Assembly: GCA_029531795.1 (NCBI GenBank)
Contig: JAPEIS010000014.1
Coordinates: 1,426,001-1,490,000, forward strand
DNA from: Sclerotinia nivalis
Lineage: Eukaryota > Ascomycota > Leotiomycetes > Helotiales > Sclerotiniaceae
Reading direction: 5' to 3'
DNA: 64,000 bases
In this document: positions 1 to 12,072 of the stretch, piece after piece
Layout of the letters: the number at the start of each line of letters is the position of its first letter
How positions within the stretch are numbered: the stretch's first letter is position 1
Translations under genes and position numbers: made by a program
The notes under the pieces: model-generated
What the model saw: only the letters and a program-made list of their open reading frames with translations
The model's database searches: none
What the model was told of the DNA's origin: nothing

Positions 1-155
1 ACAATCTATCATATTTAAAAACCTATCCTTTTCATCTCAATACCATCGGTGGATGATAGCATCTTGGAACTTCGCGACTACGCGATTCTCATAAACACCT
101 TTCTGAGATACCCATTCCTGGGTTGTCTATTTCGAATTGGCCGTCTTTATACACA

Positions 156-2190
156 ATGCGATCTCTGACTTCCAAGACCGGTTCGGCCTTGCTAACAGTA
201 TGGGGATTATTGTCTGTATCGCTGATGCCCTCCGTGGGCCAAGCAGATAAATCCGCCGGGGACTATTTCGTTCATTCTCTACCGGGTGCTCCGGCTGGAC
301 CATTGCTCAAGATGCATGCTGGGTAAGTTGTATTCCCATTACATTTTACCACATCTAGCTCACACGGGCTTTACAGACATATTGAGGTCACCCCTGAGCA
401 TCACGGAAATATATTCTTTTGGCATTTTCAAAATAGACACATTGCCAATAAACAGCGCACGGTAATTTGGTTGAATGGTGGTCCGGGTTGCAGTTCTGAG
501 GATGGAGCTTTAATGGAGATTGGACCTTACAGAGTCAAGAATGGATCTAATGGGCCAAAACTCGAATACAATCCAGGGTCGTGGGATGAATTCGCCAATG
601 TTATGTTCGTGGATAATCCGGTAGGAACAGGGTTCAGTTTCGTGGACTCGGACAGCTACATTCATGATTTGCCGGAGATGGCAGATCAATTCGTCCAATT
701 TTTAGAGAAATGGTTTGCGCTTTTTCCTGAGTATGAGCATGATGATGTGAGTATAATCCGATTCAATCATTTTCACGCGGATTACTGATTTTATAAAGCT
801 TTACCTTGCGGGAGAATCTTATGCAGGACAGCACATTCCCTACATCACAAAAGCGATTCTTGAACGAAACAAAAAACCTGACGCAAAACACAAGTGGCCA
901 GTCAAGGGAATGCTAATTGGTAATGGGTGGATTTCACCAGTCGAACAATACAAGTCCTATCTTCCATTCGCGTACGAAAAGGGGCTGGTCAAGAAGGATA
1001 GTGAAAAGGCAAAGCAACTGGAATCTCAACAAGCTATTTGCACCAAAATGCTGAACGAGAACGGTGGAAGAGACAAGGTCGATAACAGCCAGTGTGAACT
1101 GATCTTGCAAGAGATTCTGTCGACCACGCAAACCAAAGGCTCCGATGGTAATATGCAATGCTACAATATGTATGATGTAAGGTTGAAGGACTCCTACCCA
1201 AGCTGTGGTATGAACTGGCCTCCTGATTTGGTCAATGTCACCCCTTACCTTCGCCGATCGGATGTGGTTGCAGCTCTTCATATTTCGCCCGAAAAGAGGA
1301 CCGGGTGGACCGAGTGTAACGGTGCTGTTGGCAGCGCTTTCAGAGCCGCGCACTCTAGACCTTCTATCCAGATTCTACCGGATCTACTCGCAGAAGTCCC
1401 TACCATATTATTTTCCGGTGCTGAAGATTTGATTTGCAACCACATTGGCACTGAAGAATTGATCAGCAATATGGAATGGAACGGGGGCAAAGGTTTCGAA
1501 CTTGGATCAGGAACTTGGGCACCACGACGGGATTGGGAATTTGAAGGCGAGCCAGCAGGTTTCTGGCAAGAGGCACGCAACTTGACTTACGTCCTTTTCT
1601 ACAATTCCTCCCACATGGTACCTTTCGATTATGCTCGACGTACCCGAGATATGCTCGACAGATTCATGAAAGTGGATATTGCCAGTATTGGTGGCGCTCC
1701 AACCGATAGTCGTATTGACGGCGAGAAAGGTTTGGAAACATCTGTTGGTGGCCATCCCAATAGTACCGCTGCTGCCGAGGCGGAAGAAGAGCGTCTGGAA
1801 GCCGCGAAGTGGAATGCCTACTACAAATCTGGTGAGATTGTCCTAGTTATTGTCATTATCGCCGCCTCAGCATGGGGCTATTACATCTGGCGCGAACGAC
1901 GTCAACGCGCCGGCTACGCTGGAATTTTCGGAGGCGATACTCCTATGGCTCTAGCAGGCGCGAGAAGTGGTTCAAGAGGAGCTGCAGGTCTAGAAGATTT
2001 CCGCAACAAGCGAAATGCTCGAGATGTGGAGGCAGCGGATTTTGATGAAAGTGAATTGGATGAGCTACATGTGAGGTCGCCTACAGATGACATGGATAGA
2101 GATAGATATAGCGTTGGAAGCGCAAGCGATGACGAGGGCACCGGAAAGAGGAATGGAAATGGGAAGGGGAAAGAAAAGAGTTACTCTTAG
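156..2190 (+). CDS. KEX1: Pheromone-processing serine carboxypeptidase KEX1
   Basis: Exons 156-322, 377-746 and 799-2190 join in frame to 642 aa. The product is a late-Golgi, membrane-bound carboxypeptidase of the S10 family that trims C-terminal Lys/Arg from secreted precursors such as pheromones. Visible are an N-terminal signal peptide (about residues 1-30), the substrate-binding [10 protein letters not shown] block at 87-96, the nucleophile in GESYAG (Ser186), the catalytic Asp389 in [10 protein letters not shown] and His451 in SSHMVPFD. A membrane span lies near residues 525-543, followed by an acidic, hydrophilic cytosolic tail that is typical of KEX1 and absent from vacuolar carboxypeptidase Y. 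The ATG at 156 is chosen because it starts directly at the signal peptide. Family assignment is firm; substrates are inferred from the yeast enzyme. Confidence 0.95.
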
Positions 2191-2786
2191 TATATTCCAA
2201 TCTTGATGAATTGAAGGCGTGGCAAGACATATTTTTCTTTTTAATCGTATAAGCATCAGTATGGGCGCTTTTGGCGATTTTGGCATCGAGGCGATCGGAC
2301 TGTTACCATTCCTATTCTAGACTTGTTTCGATCAAACTGCATTGTGGGAACTTGGGAGTTCAAGTGGAAATGGGAATTCAATAATGGGTTTCACAATTAC
2401 TTCTAAATGAAATCGTGTATGCTCGTGTTACAGTCCGGGATGCAAGTGTGAGTGCTGCATTACATTCATTGGCTTTGAATACACTTCATATCATTACTAC
2501 CTATATGACCTAATTTTTGGTATTGATCGCTTTGTAACCGTCCTTAACTCCTCCATAATAACTTCTCTTCTTCCATGACTGGGGCCTCCCGCTCTCATCT
2601 TCCGTGCTTTATTTGGTTCCGATCTTGGGATGCTCGATCTAGGGCTAAATCGTATGTCCAATTGATCTATGTGCCATTTTACAGGACCAGAGATTTACTC
2701 GAGCCTTAGAGCCCTCTCCCATATATCCTTATTTTTCATTCACCGACTTTCCATCACAACATTCTCGAGTGCAGAGCAGCCTCCGT
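2191..2786. other. Convergent intergenic spacer
   Basis: This is the shared 3' region of KEX1 (+) and the RAE1-like gene (-). I see no open frame with coding character and no repeat. It presumably holds the two 3' UTRs and terminators. Confidence 0.5.
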
Positions 2787-3980
2787 CTACCTCTTCTTGA
2801 CACTTGGTCTGGGCTTGCACTCATCCGCGTTCACAGGATGTAACATAATCTTATTTGGATACTGCGGTGTGTTACTTGAATATCCCTTACTCCAATCGTA
2901 ACTCACGGCATAGGCAAAGATGTTTCCTGTATGATTGAACGCCGTAGCTGAGATGGTTCCTCCAACGCTTGGGTAGCCCTTCAATCTATGCTTGGCGATT
3001 CCGTCCCAGAAATGGAAAGTGCCGTCAGAGCCAGCGGTGCTGAAAGTGCCATGGATGGGGTGGAATGATATCGCGTTCACGGAGTAGACGTTGGTCATGT
3101 TGTTTGAAGGTGGATCGCGGTGGCATTTGAATGAGAAGTTCATACTTTGATGAGTTAGTAAAAATTCGTAAGACACGTTCAGCGGACAAGATTGCATACC
3201 TGGCGTCCTTATCTTCAACATATTGAATCGCACATCTTCCTTCAATACTACCAACAGCAAAACCAGTCGCATCCGGGAATAAGCTAATAACTCTAGTTTG
3301 CCATTTCAACGGACTCTGAATGGTCTTTTTAATCTTATCTGGCATGTTCAAGTCGACAATATTGATAAATCGGTCTGCGGTCCCAACAACCAAAACATTC
3401 TTCTGCACATCTAAGGTATAGACTTTGTGATTCATGTTCACCGAGATGACCGGATTAGGAGTTCTCAAATCCCAATACTTAATAGTATTATCCCAGGATC
3501 CGGTTACAAGCATCTCGCCGTTTGTCTGAGGGGCTGTGAAGAATCTCGCGGCCTTTATAGGTTGATCATGCGCTGCGACTTGCGATACTGTCTGGTTGCT
3601 TTCAAGGTCCATCACACGCGCAGTCTTGTCTGCTCCCGCGCCAACTACTTTCTTTCCATCCTATTCCAGATCGTCAGCACTCTCTTCATTCGGGCTTCGA
3701 CTAGGCTTATACATACCTTTGACCAGTGACAACTAAAGACTGGCCCCTCGAAATCGAATAATGCCCTGCCTTCACTCTGCCCGCTTGACAGAATCTCATA
3801 AATTCTCACTTTCTTATCCCATGATGCGACAGCTAAATGTTCGGAAACTGGCGAAAAGGAAAGATCGGAAATACTATCCTCTGGAGGATTATTGAGAGGA
3901 ATATCTTTCGAAAGATCACCGAGAGTATTGGCCGCGTTCGTCGAGGTGGTGGTAGCCGCTGTACCAAATAATCCGGACAT
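2787..3980 (-). CDS. RAE1: mRNA export factor RAE1/GLE2, WD40 protein
   Basis: On the minus strand, exons 3717-3980, 3200-3660 and 2787-3144 join in frame to 360 aa, the usual size of Gle2/Rae1. The product is a WD40 beta-propeller that binds the GLEBS motif of nucleoporins and works in poly(A)+ RNA export and nuclear pore function. The protein opens with a GLFG-containing leader and then repeated blades with WD-type endings, such as VASWDKKVRIYE, VTGSWDNTIKYWD, and the conserved late segment FHPIHGTFSTAGSDGTFHFWD with a YDWSKGY-type C-terminus. Introns have canonical GT/AG ends. Other seven-bladed WD proteins (for example Bub3) are related, but the length and the C-terminal segment fit Rae1 better. 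Confidence 0.93.
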
Positions 3981-5212
3981 TTTTACTTATAGAATATCTG
4001 CAAAATCAGTTCAATCTCCTGCGCCGCCTCGGAAAAGTAAACTCTTTCGCGTTCGTTCGCGTTGTTTGTTGAACAATTCTACGGTTGCTTGCTTGCACGT
4101 AATTAAAAAAGACGGCCGCTTCTCCAGCCAGGCATTCAGAGCTCATGTAGAAAATCAACGCTAAGGAACTGACTTAGACGCACGCTAGCGGCCGCACAAC
4201 TTCCTACAAAATTTAAATTTTCATCGTGGGGAATTCTGTTTCTTTTTCTTCTACAACTTCTCGCACAAAGAATCGCATTCGAAGCACACACACAGAAATA
4301 TTTTCATTGATGTTTCAATTCACATTTATGCTTTGGGAGAAAGTCCCCGGACACCCTACTTTCTAAAAGTTAGGATTGCGGAAACGCGCCGCCATAGAAG
4401 CACTTGCGGCTTCTCCTCTACCAATTCTTTACCTTCAATTCATACATCCTTCTGCCGTTTGTACTATTACCTTGAAGCTTCTTGACAATTGGACTCAGAG
4501 CTTAGGAGACCATATGGATGAAGATATGAGTCCGAGCTTCCTTGCAAAGTTTTCAATTGACTAGAAGAAGATGGGTTATGGGAGGTAGAAGACATGTTCT
4601 TGATTGAGGTAAGAGTGCTAATGGTAGATGAGGCTTATTCGTCGAGATCGATAGTTATGCGATTGCTTTCCTTTGCTGCAAAGCTGGGAAAGTAACTCGA
4701 TGGGGCTTATTCTTGTTGCGAGAAGTTCAATTACATTTTTGAGTCTATAGCTTATAGGAAAGCAAAGGTGGTGTCGACTGATGATTGGGACACCAAACTC
4801 TAACTCTTTTCTCACCAAAAGAGTCGTCCTTCAATTGGAGGTCACTCATCTTAGAAGCTCTGTCGAAGGAGCTGGACTTTGTTGCGATTATAAAGCGGTT
4901 CAGGTGATGATTACCAAATAGAGTCAAGCACTGAATTGAGCCGTGTAAAAAGCGGCTCATAATTTGATGACCACAATTGCGTTATGGTGTCTGATGAACT
5001 TTAAAAGCTTTTTTTCTTTTTGTATATTTCTGCGTTCAATAATAAGATTATATTGGTTTCCATCTAAATTACAATCCAGGTTTTAAAAATGATGTAATAA
5101 TGCAGATATATGCAAATGCCGTTGCTCTTTCCTCCGTTCCTAACCCGTCATAATGTTCATATGGTATCAAGCCGTTAATCCACCCAAAAAAATGCACAAT
5201 GCACAATATCCT
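3981..5212. other. Intergenic region upstream of RAE1
   Basis: This 1.2-kb stretch lies between the RAE1 start (minus strand) and the 3' end of the next minus-strand gene. It must contain the RAE1 promoter near 3981-4300. A few open frames of 60-70 codons occur on both strands, but they have no conserved look and no plausible partner exons. I see no clear gene. Confidence 0.4.
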
Positions 5213-6709
5213 TCACATAAGCCCACCAAGAACCACCCTTCCCACGCCCGCAACCTCACTCTTCACTCCACCCCTGCTGCTGTCTTCAAATTCCTTCACT
5301 ACTCCCTGGACGATGATCTTCCTGACTCTAGCATCCGCCTTTGTAAACATTTCTGCAATCTGCGGACTACACTCCTTTGGCGATGATACCAAGCTCATCA
5401 ACCTCGTATAGCAATCGATCAACACATCGCACAGCGTCGCAAACGTCTCATAAAAATCGGGATCGAACGGTAAAGATGGCGTTAATAGATGTTTATATTC
5501 CTCACCAGGTAATAAATCGTTCTCACTCGCTGGAAACGATGTTGCGCCATTCCCACCCCCACTTGGTGTACTCCCATTATTAGATTTAGTATCCGAGAAA
5601 TCGTTGCCCATCGGTAATCCTATTTCGGTCGCAGAACTTGTACGTCTCCCTTTACTTGTAATCATGGTTGAGCGCTTGAACATCTGGGGAAATCGACCGC
5701 GCGATAACGAAGAAGAGGTCGATCCGTCCGGTGGATGCGCCTGTTGAAAAGATTCAAATTCACCAAGGAGCGCATTGAGCGTGCGCAGGAATTCGGAGGG
5801 ACTTGAAGAATTAAGGTCGAGGATTGTGGGTAGTGAAAGGCCGAGGAGAAGATAATTTGTTGCGCGGCGGGCGAGTTTGCGCGCATCGAAGTAGGGCATT
5901 CGTTGTAAATCTGGTTTGTTGAATAATAATGTGTTGAACCAATAAACCCTTCCTTCATGACTATTCAGATTGAATTGTCAGCATTGCCCAAGTCCATTAA
6001 GTTTTTCGAGGTGAATTGTGGTAAAGGGGTAGGGACAATCATACGCTTTTCTTAAATAATCCAGAGTAGATATCCTCTTCGATGCCATTTCTTGTATGTG
6101 CTGATAGGTTATGGTCTCAAGTGTAGGACTTCCAGGCTGCATAGGAGCCATCACACCCGGTCCCGCGGGCCCTCCCCCCGAAGACTGATATCCCGTTCCT
6201 GGTCTGGCAAGCATGTTTGAGTATGGCGTTGTTGAGGTAAAAGATTCGGCATCTATTGATTGACGTGGTGATATGGCTCCAAATGCATTGACTCCTGTGG
6301 TTTCTGCTAAGACGACCCGATCGTAACTATCTATGCTTTGCCGAGGATCCGAGGGTGGTAGTGGGATGATTACTGGTACAACATAGGGATTATTCGCGGC
6401 AGAATGCTTCTCGGATGAGTTCGACGTGGGAAATATTGGGAGATGAGGTAGAAGTGTAGAATGCGAATGCGCAGTGGAATTGTTGCGTCGATTATGGCGA
6501 GAGGAGGCGGAAAAGGAGGGTTTGCGACTGAATCCTGTTACCGAAGTCCTTGGCTGATGTGTTGGTCGATGTGTTGGACTGTAATTCAATTCACTCTTAG
6601 GAGATCCCCCGCTAGTATCTGGTCGTGTTGAAGAAGTTGGAGTCTTACTGCCCCCAAATATGTTACCCCCTTTGAATAGTCCATTTGAGGATGTACTCCG
6701 ATGCATCAT
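5213..6709 (-). CDS. Conserved fungal protein of unknown function
   Basis: Exons 6045-6709 and 5213-5960 join in frame to 470 aa. The intron has a GTATGA donor at 6044 and a CTGAC branch motif just before the acceptor. The first ~200 residues are Ser/Thr/Pro/Gly-rich and probably disordered. The junction creates an uninterrupted, well-structured block (about residues 205-275, starting RISTLDYLRKA and running through LLLGLSLPTILDL) that looks like a conserved helical domain. After another low-complexity loop, a helical segment (FDPDFYETFATLCDVLIDCYTRLMSLV) follows. No catalytic motif, signal peptide or membrane span is visible. I recognise it as a type of widely kept ascomycete protein but cannot name a function. 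A second in-frame ATG follows the first directly. Confidence 0.85.
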
Positions 6710-7824
6710 GATGCGCCAAAATCTCGGTTAAATAGATAACTTGATCTTCCGTTCGTTGCCAAAATAGTCCCCCACCTTCTCTTCCTTCAGTGATTTCTTC
6801 ACACTCTTCTTTCAATTGTTGTCACTGGAAAACTTTCTCTTCTTCCTTCTCTTCTGTATCTTGTCGTGTCGTAGGTGTGCTTTTGTACTTTTAAAAAACT
6901 CGAAAAGGAAAGAGGGGGAAAAGAAATAAAAGGATTATATATTAAATCCTGCTGGGGAAATATGCTAATATTATTATTTTTATTCGAGTGGAGCAGAAAG
7001 GAAATACCGAAGTCTCATTCGCAAGACTTCAACCGTAAAAAGCAACTCTGCAAAATGAAGGAAAACAACAAGACGAAATTAGGAAAGGAGGGACAACCCA
7101 AGGAACTCGAACTCGAACACGTTGAGGTACAAGACGACAAAGTTGATTATAAGAAGAGGAATCGGAGGTCCATATCTATACTCTTTCTTGTCTTATCCTC
7201 ATGTCCCGTAATTGAGATGATCTACTCCGTAGGTATCTAGTTAACGCATAGCTTTAACACCTGAAAACCACGCAGGTGCTCTGTTTGCCGGTCCATTGAA
7301 CCCCAACTTTCAGGGGTGTAAGACGGTGAGGTTCCTATAAAGGGATAACCTTACCTCCAACAGCTGTACGGAATAATCATGCTTCTCTAACTGGTTCGTG
7401 AACCCCATTTGAGTGTGGAAAAGAAAGGCATGAATGATCTGAAATTGACGAATGAGTGATCGAATATGCAAAGAATAACACACCAACTTTTGCTACGGAG
7501 AATAACTCTTTCGTCACCTTCTATCTTTGAATCATCTCCGAGGTTGTATTTGTATGTACAGTACTCCGTACTATTGTCTACTCCATATGTAGGTACCATA
7601 TGATATAGCCTTGTTTCTAATTAGGCCATTAGATCATGGCAGCGTGATAAGATTGATTGATTGATTGCTTGATTGATCTGCTGCTGGGCGGTAAAGGGAT
7701 GAGATGCCCCGCAAGTTGCAGCCCCTACCATGGTTCTTAACTTTAACCATTGAAGGAGTGAATACCTTTTTAAAACATCACCCTTTTAACTAAAGAATAA
7801 TATTTAATCAATTAATTCAAGATC
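6710..7824. promoter_or_regulatory. Divergent promoter region
   Basis: This is the 1.1-kb spacer between the minus-strand gene starting at 6709 and ECT1 starting at 7825. It contains pyrimidine-rich leader sequence on the minus strand (about 6720-6870, CTTC-rich), A-rich tracts, and a short GATT tandem run near 7651-7675. The open frame at 6875-7240 is Lys/Glu-rich because of the purine-rich DNA and is not credible as a gene. Confidence 0.4.
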
Positions 7825-9359
7825 ATGCCCAACAAATTTGAGGAAGAAGGTCCATTCGGTGAAGCCGCACCTGAGGTCTTGGAGGATAGAATATGGGTGG
7901 ATGGTTGCTGGGACTTTTTCCATCATGGTATGTTTGTTTGTATAGAATTTGAGGAAGCTATCTCGAAGCTTACCCCTGACTGACGACTTAGTATGCTAAC
8001 ATGTTTATTTCTGCATAGGACATGCCGGCGCCATGCTTCAAGCACGACAGTTGGGTAATGAATTGGTGGTAGGAATTCATTCAGATGAATCAATTCTCGA
8101 GAACAAAGGACCTACGGTCATGACGCTACAAGAACGGTAATTCAGGACGAACATTGGATGAGGACTAATTTACTGATTCCATATCCTCAAGAATCGCGGC
8201 AGTAGATGCCTGCAGATGGGTTACACAATCGGTGTCATATGCTCCATATGTTACCTCTCTGCCATGGATTTCTCATTATGGTTGTAAATATGTAGTTCAT
8301 GGCGATGACATTACTTCGGACAGCAGTGGGGAAGATTGTTATCGATTTGTCAAGGCTGCAGGCAGATTCAAGGTTGTAAAGCGAACGCCAAGTATCTCGA
8401 CGACAGATCTGGTAGGACGAATGTTACTTTGCACACGAACGCACTTTATCAAGTCGCTACCCAAGCTCTTGGCCGGAGGAGATGGCTCAGGAACTCCGGA
8501 GGAGAGGCATGCTGATGGGAAAGCCATGACGGAAAGAATGCGAATGTATGCTACCGACGAAACTGGACTTAACCCAGGCTCAAGTGTTTGGTTTTGGAAA
8601 GCTTCGATTGCGGCCAGAGAGGACGAGACCGAGAATGAGAAAGGAGTATTCAGTTCTCTAATGCAAGGATCGACACCAAAACCTGGTCAACGAGTCGTAT
8701 ATGTCGATGGTGGTTTCGATCTCTTTTCGTCGGGTCATATTGAATTTCTTCGACAAGTCATCAAGGCAGAGGAGAAGCTCGCTGAGGGAGAAGGCTGGTA
8801 TAGCAAAGAAGCTGTAGAAGAACGCGTTGGTAAAGGGGCGGATTATGCACCATGTTTTGTGGCAGCTGGTGTTCACGATGATGAAGTTATCAATCATTGG
8901 AAAGGAGTCAATTATCCTATCATGAATATCTACGAACGAGGTCTTTGCGTGTTGCAATGCAAGGTATTCAACGTTCCACACCCTCTCCCAAATGCCATAT
9001 CTAACTTTATGCAGTATGTCAATGCCGTCATCTTTGGTGCTCCCTTCACTCCAACGAAGGCATATCTCACGACAACTCCATGGGGAGTGCCTGATGCCGT
9101 GTACCATGGACCAACAAGTTTCATGCCATTGACCTATGATCCATACGTTGTTGCGAAGGAAATGGGAATCTATCGTGAGATAGGAAATCATGAATTTTCA
9201 TTTGTCAATGCCGGTCAAATCGTACAACGTATATTGAGAAGTCGAGATATGTATGAAGAAAGACAACGTGTCAAGGGGGTAAAGGGTATTGGTGAGGAGG
9301 CTCAAAGGACACGCGAACGAATGGAAGAAGAACAGCGATTGAAGGAAAGTTCTGCATAG
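7825..9359 (+). CDS. ECT1: Ethanolamine-phosphate cytidylyltransferase (ECT1/PCYT2)
   Basis: Exons 7825-7927, 8019-8136 and 8192-9359 join in frame to 462 aa. The enzyme makes CDP-ethanolamine from CTP and phosphoethanolamine, the second step of the Kennedy pathway to phosphatidylethanolamine. Two tandem cytidylyltransferase folds are present, as in all PCYT2 enzymes. The N-terminal one carries the HxGH motif at residues 33-36, followed by GIHSDESI. The C-terminal one carries the degenerate SSGH (His256) inside VDGGFDLFSSGHIEFL, and later AGVHDDEV. The degenerate second motif is normal for this family, in which the second domain has lost activity. The C-terminus is a charged Glu/Arg helix. 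Two short introns interrupt the first domain only. Confidence 0.95.
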
Positions 9360-9819
9360 AGCTTTTGTTGAGAACCCGGTATAGGATCTGGGTTTAAAAA
9401 CTCCAAGGAAAAGTTCACGGTGGTTAGAGAGGGTAGTAGGGAGGCAAAAAGTTCATAGATACCACCTAGTTTTACTCGTACATGACATAGATATAGATAT
9501 TGACTAATTGACAGAGGGCGTGCCATGGCTCGATCTTGTCTCTTCACCGCTAGGAGATAATATTGGAGCAAATGCTAAACGTTAAATAAATATTCATGAC
9601 AACAATCTATATATAAGCTTATGAATGTGCTTGTGACTTTTGTAGTAGGAATCTTCGTGGAGTTCCCGCATATCTTTGATTTTGACTTCCGAATGTAAGC
9701 GTTACCCGCTGATAAGCGTTTCAATAATGACACTCCTTTCGTTGGAGAAAGAAAAATAATCAAACTAACGACATCATATCTCCACAGCAACTTCAACACC
9801 TTCAACGCGCATTTCATCA

Positions 9820-10197
9820 TCAACATCTAAGTCCGCCTCCGATCCGGATAATGCCCGCAGCAAACAAAGTCGTGTTACTATCCTTCTCATTATTTTTAGA
9901 GAAAGCAATATCTATATCTTTGCATGGATCTACCTTTCGAACATGCAATGATCGGAGTAAACGTTCAACAATACTTGTTCTCCTGATATAGTACTCGGTA
10001 TTGAATGTCTCTTTCCTACCTCCTCCGTGCCGTTGCTTCCATAAGTTAAAATTCCTTGCATTGCAATGATCCACTAACAAAATTCTTGACGACCTACAAT
10101 ATCCTAATTCCTCATAGCCATGCTTTGATTGGGGACCGCCAAGAAGACCCAAATAGGAGGCTGGCGGAGTATTGTAATAAAGATTGGCTAGTGCCAT
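9820..10197 (-). CDS. Doubtful small hypothetical protein
   Basis: An open frame of 125 aa begins at the ATG at 10197. It has a mixed, protein-like composition and no recognisable domain. It lies between the 3' end of ECT1 and the promoter of the aminotransferase gene. A second frame downstream (to about 9774) reads as a plausible acidic tail, so the true 3' end could lie there with an unrecognised intron; I could not find a frame-consistent splice pair that I trust. It may equally be non-coding. Confidence 0.25.
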   Translation of the reverse strand: MALANLYYNTPPASYLGLLGGPQSKHGYEELGYCRSSRILLVDHCNARNFNLWKQRHGGGRKETFNTEYYIRRTSIVERLLRSLHVRKVDPCKDIDIAFSKNNEKDSNTTLFAAGIIRIGGGLRC

Positions 10198-10497
10198 AAG
10201 GTTGAGTTTGAGTTTTTTCACTTATTTATGGTTTTGGATCTTATCTGTGCATGTTTCTAACTTGTTTTCCCCGCTCAATGAAATTGTTTGTTAGTCTGTG
10301 ACTCAAATTTTTATACGACTCCTTCTTGGGACCCTTTCTATAAATTCTTTCTTTGTCCTTCAATTTCTGATCACCTGCAACTTTACATCAAAATCATCAA
10401 GATTTCTTCAATTTTTCAATTAGGATTCTCTACATTCGTTACTTCTTCTAGTAGGTATCAATTGGGTACTTGTCCTTGGCCACCAAAATAAATATCA

Positions 10498-12072
10498 ATG
10501 GCTCCATCAGCAATTTCACAAACTCCTACTAAGGATGTTCAACAATCCGATGAACTCCTAGCTGCCGCTGTTACCAAAAAGATTGCAACCACTGAATTTG
10601 GCAGTCTTCCTCACCTAGATGCATCTTTACTGAAAATCACCAAATCTACAACGCCGATGAACGTTCCTGCGGCAGGAGATCCAATCATTAATACCGGTTC
10701 TCAATGCACCGACCATATGATCACAGCCGTTTGGAGTGACAAGAGCGGATGGGGTGCACCAGAACTGAAGCCATACGGAAATCTCTCACTAGCTCCTACA
10801 GCTTCTGTTTTGCAGTAAGTTGCTTTTTGTTTTCTGGCTGGGGGGGGGGGGGGGGGGGGGGGTTGAGTCATAGCCACCATTCTTTTTGTTTCGGGGTGAT
10901 TTTGGAGTCGGATCTCCAAAAAAAAAACTTTTTATATCACAAAACGGACAAGACCATCTTGTATTTTTTCGGCCATTTGTGTATTCAAAATATACTGACC
11001 TATTTTAGTTATGCAACTGAATGTTTCGAGGGCATGAAAATGTACCGTGGATTCGATGGAAAGCTCAGATTGTTCCGTCCGGATTGCAACTGTCAACGAA
11101 TGCTCACTTCCGCTACACGTATTTCCTTGCCAGGATTTGATCCTAAGGAGTTGCAGAAGCTCATCGTTACCTTGGTTTCTGTGGATGGACCAAAATGGCT
11201 CCCAGAACCTGGTACTTTCCTCTACTTGCGACCCACCATGATTGGTAGCGCTGGAGCACGTGAGTACGCCCCTTGCAAGAAATTGGCATTAACATATCGA
11301 CACACCCTGTCCGAATATGCAAGTATGGTATCTACGAGATCATCACTAACACGAAATGCATAGTTGGCGTCGCCGCCCCCAAAGAATGTACAATGTTTGT
11401 CATTTCCACCTTCATGCCTGCTATGGATTCACCCGAGGGTATGAAGCTTCTTGCCAGTCAAGAAGGTGTTCGTGCCTGGCCCGGCGGATTCGGTTTCGCC
11501 AAGGTAGGAGCCAATTATGGACCTACCTTGATGGCAAACTCAGAGGCTCGTGCCCGTGGTTATGACCAAGTTTTGTGGTTGCTCGACGGAATGGTTACTG
11601 AGGCTGGAGCCAGCAACTTTTTGGTTGTATGGGAAACTAAGGAGGGTAAGAAGCAGTTGATTACTGCTCCTTTGAAGGATAAGATTATCTTGGATGGTGT
11701 TACCAGACGAAGTGTTTTACAGTAAGTATCCCCCATATTCCATTACTTTGGAAACAGTGATTTTAACCTTGAAACTATAGACTCGTCCGAGAACGCATCC
11801 CTGAACTCGAAGTCGTCGAGCGCAACTTCACCATGGACGAGCTTGCCGAGGCCGCCAAAGAAGGACGCGTCATTGAAGCTTTCGCGTGCGGAACTGCATA
11901 CTTCGTCGTTCCCGTCGCACAAATTAACTACAGAGAAAAGGACATCAACATCCCCATGTCTCAGGGTAACAGTGGAGAGTACGCCGCCAAGATTAAGCAA
12001 TGGTTGGTCGATATCATGTACGGAAACGTGGAGCATGAATGGGGTGTTGTCATTGATGAAGTTGGCGCATAA
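10498..12072 (+). CDS. BAT2: Branched-chain amino-acid aminotransferase, cytosolic type
   Basis: Exons 10498-10814, 11009-11259, 11364-11721 and 11781-12072 join in frame to 405 aa. This PLP enzyme (fold type IV) interconverts Leu, Ile and Val with their 2-oxo acids. The splice joins rebuild the family landmarks: LHYATECFEGMKMYRG across the first intron, LRPTMIGSAGALGV across the second, and the PLP-lysine block GFGFAKVGANYGPT with Lys236. DGMVTEAGASNFLVVW follows. The N-terminus (MAPSAISQTPTKD) lacks a clear Arg-rich mitochondrial presequence, so the cytosolic form is favoured; this is inference, and the symbol is by analogy with yeast. The first intron contains a run of 23 G. Confidence 0.93.
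10840..10862 (+). repeat. G23 homopolymer in intron 1 of the aminotransferase gene
   Basis: An uninterrupted run of 23 G (10840-10862) lies about 25 bp inside the first intron of the branched-chain aminotransferase gene. An A8 run follows at about 10919. Tracts like this are length-unstable and hard to sequence, so the exact count may not be reliable. Confidence 0.9.

Noticed and set aside
5153..5583. Plus-strand open frames opposite the conserved unknown gene
   Set aside because: They are antisense shadows of the well-supported minus-strand exon.
6875..7240. 121-codon plus-strand open frame in the divergent promoter
   Set aside because: Lys/Glu-rich because the DNA is purine-rich; no domain, no exon partners, and it lies in a probable leader region.
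8658..9191. 177-codon minus-strand open frame inside the cytidylyltransferase gene
   Set aside because: It is fully antisense to a conserved enzyme domain and has no features of its own.
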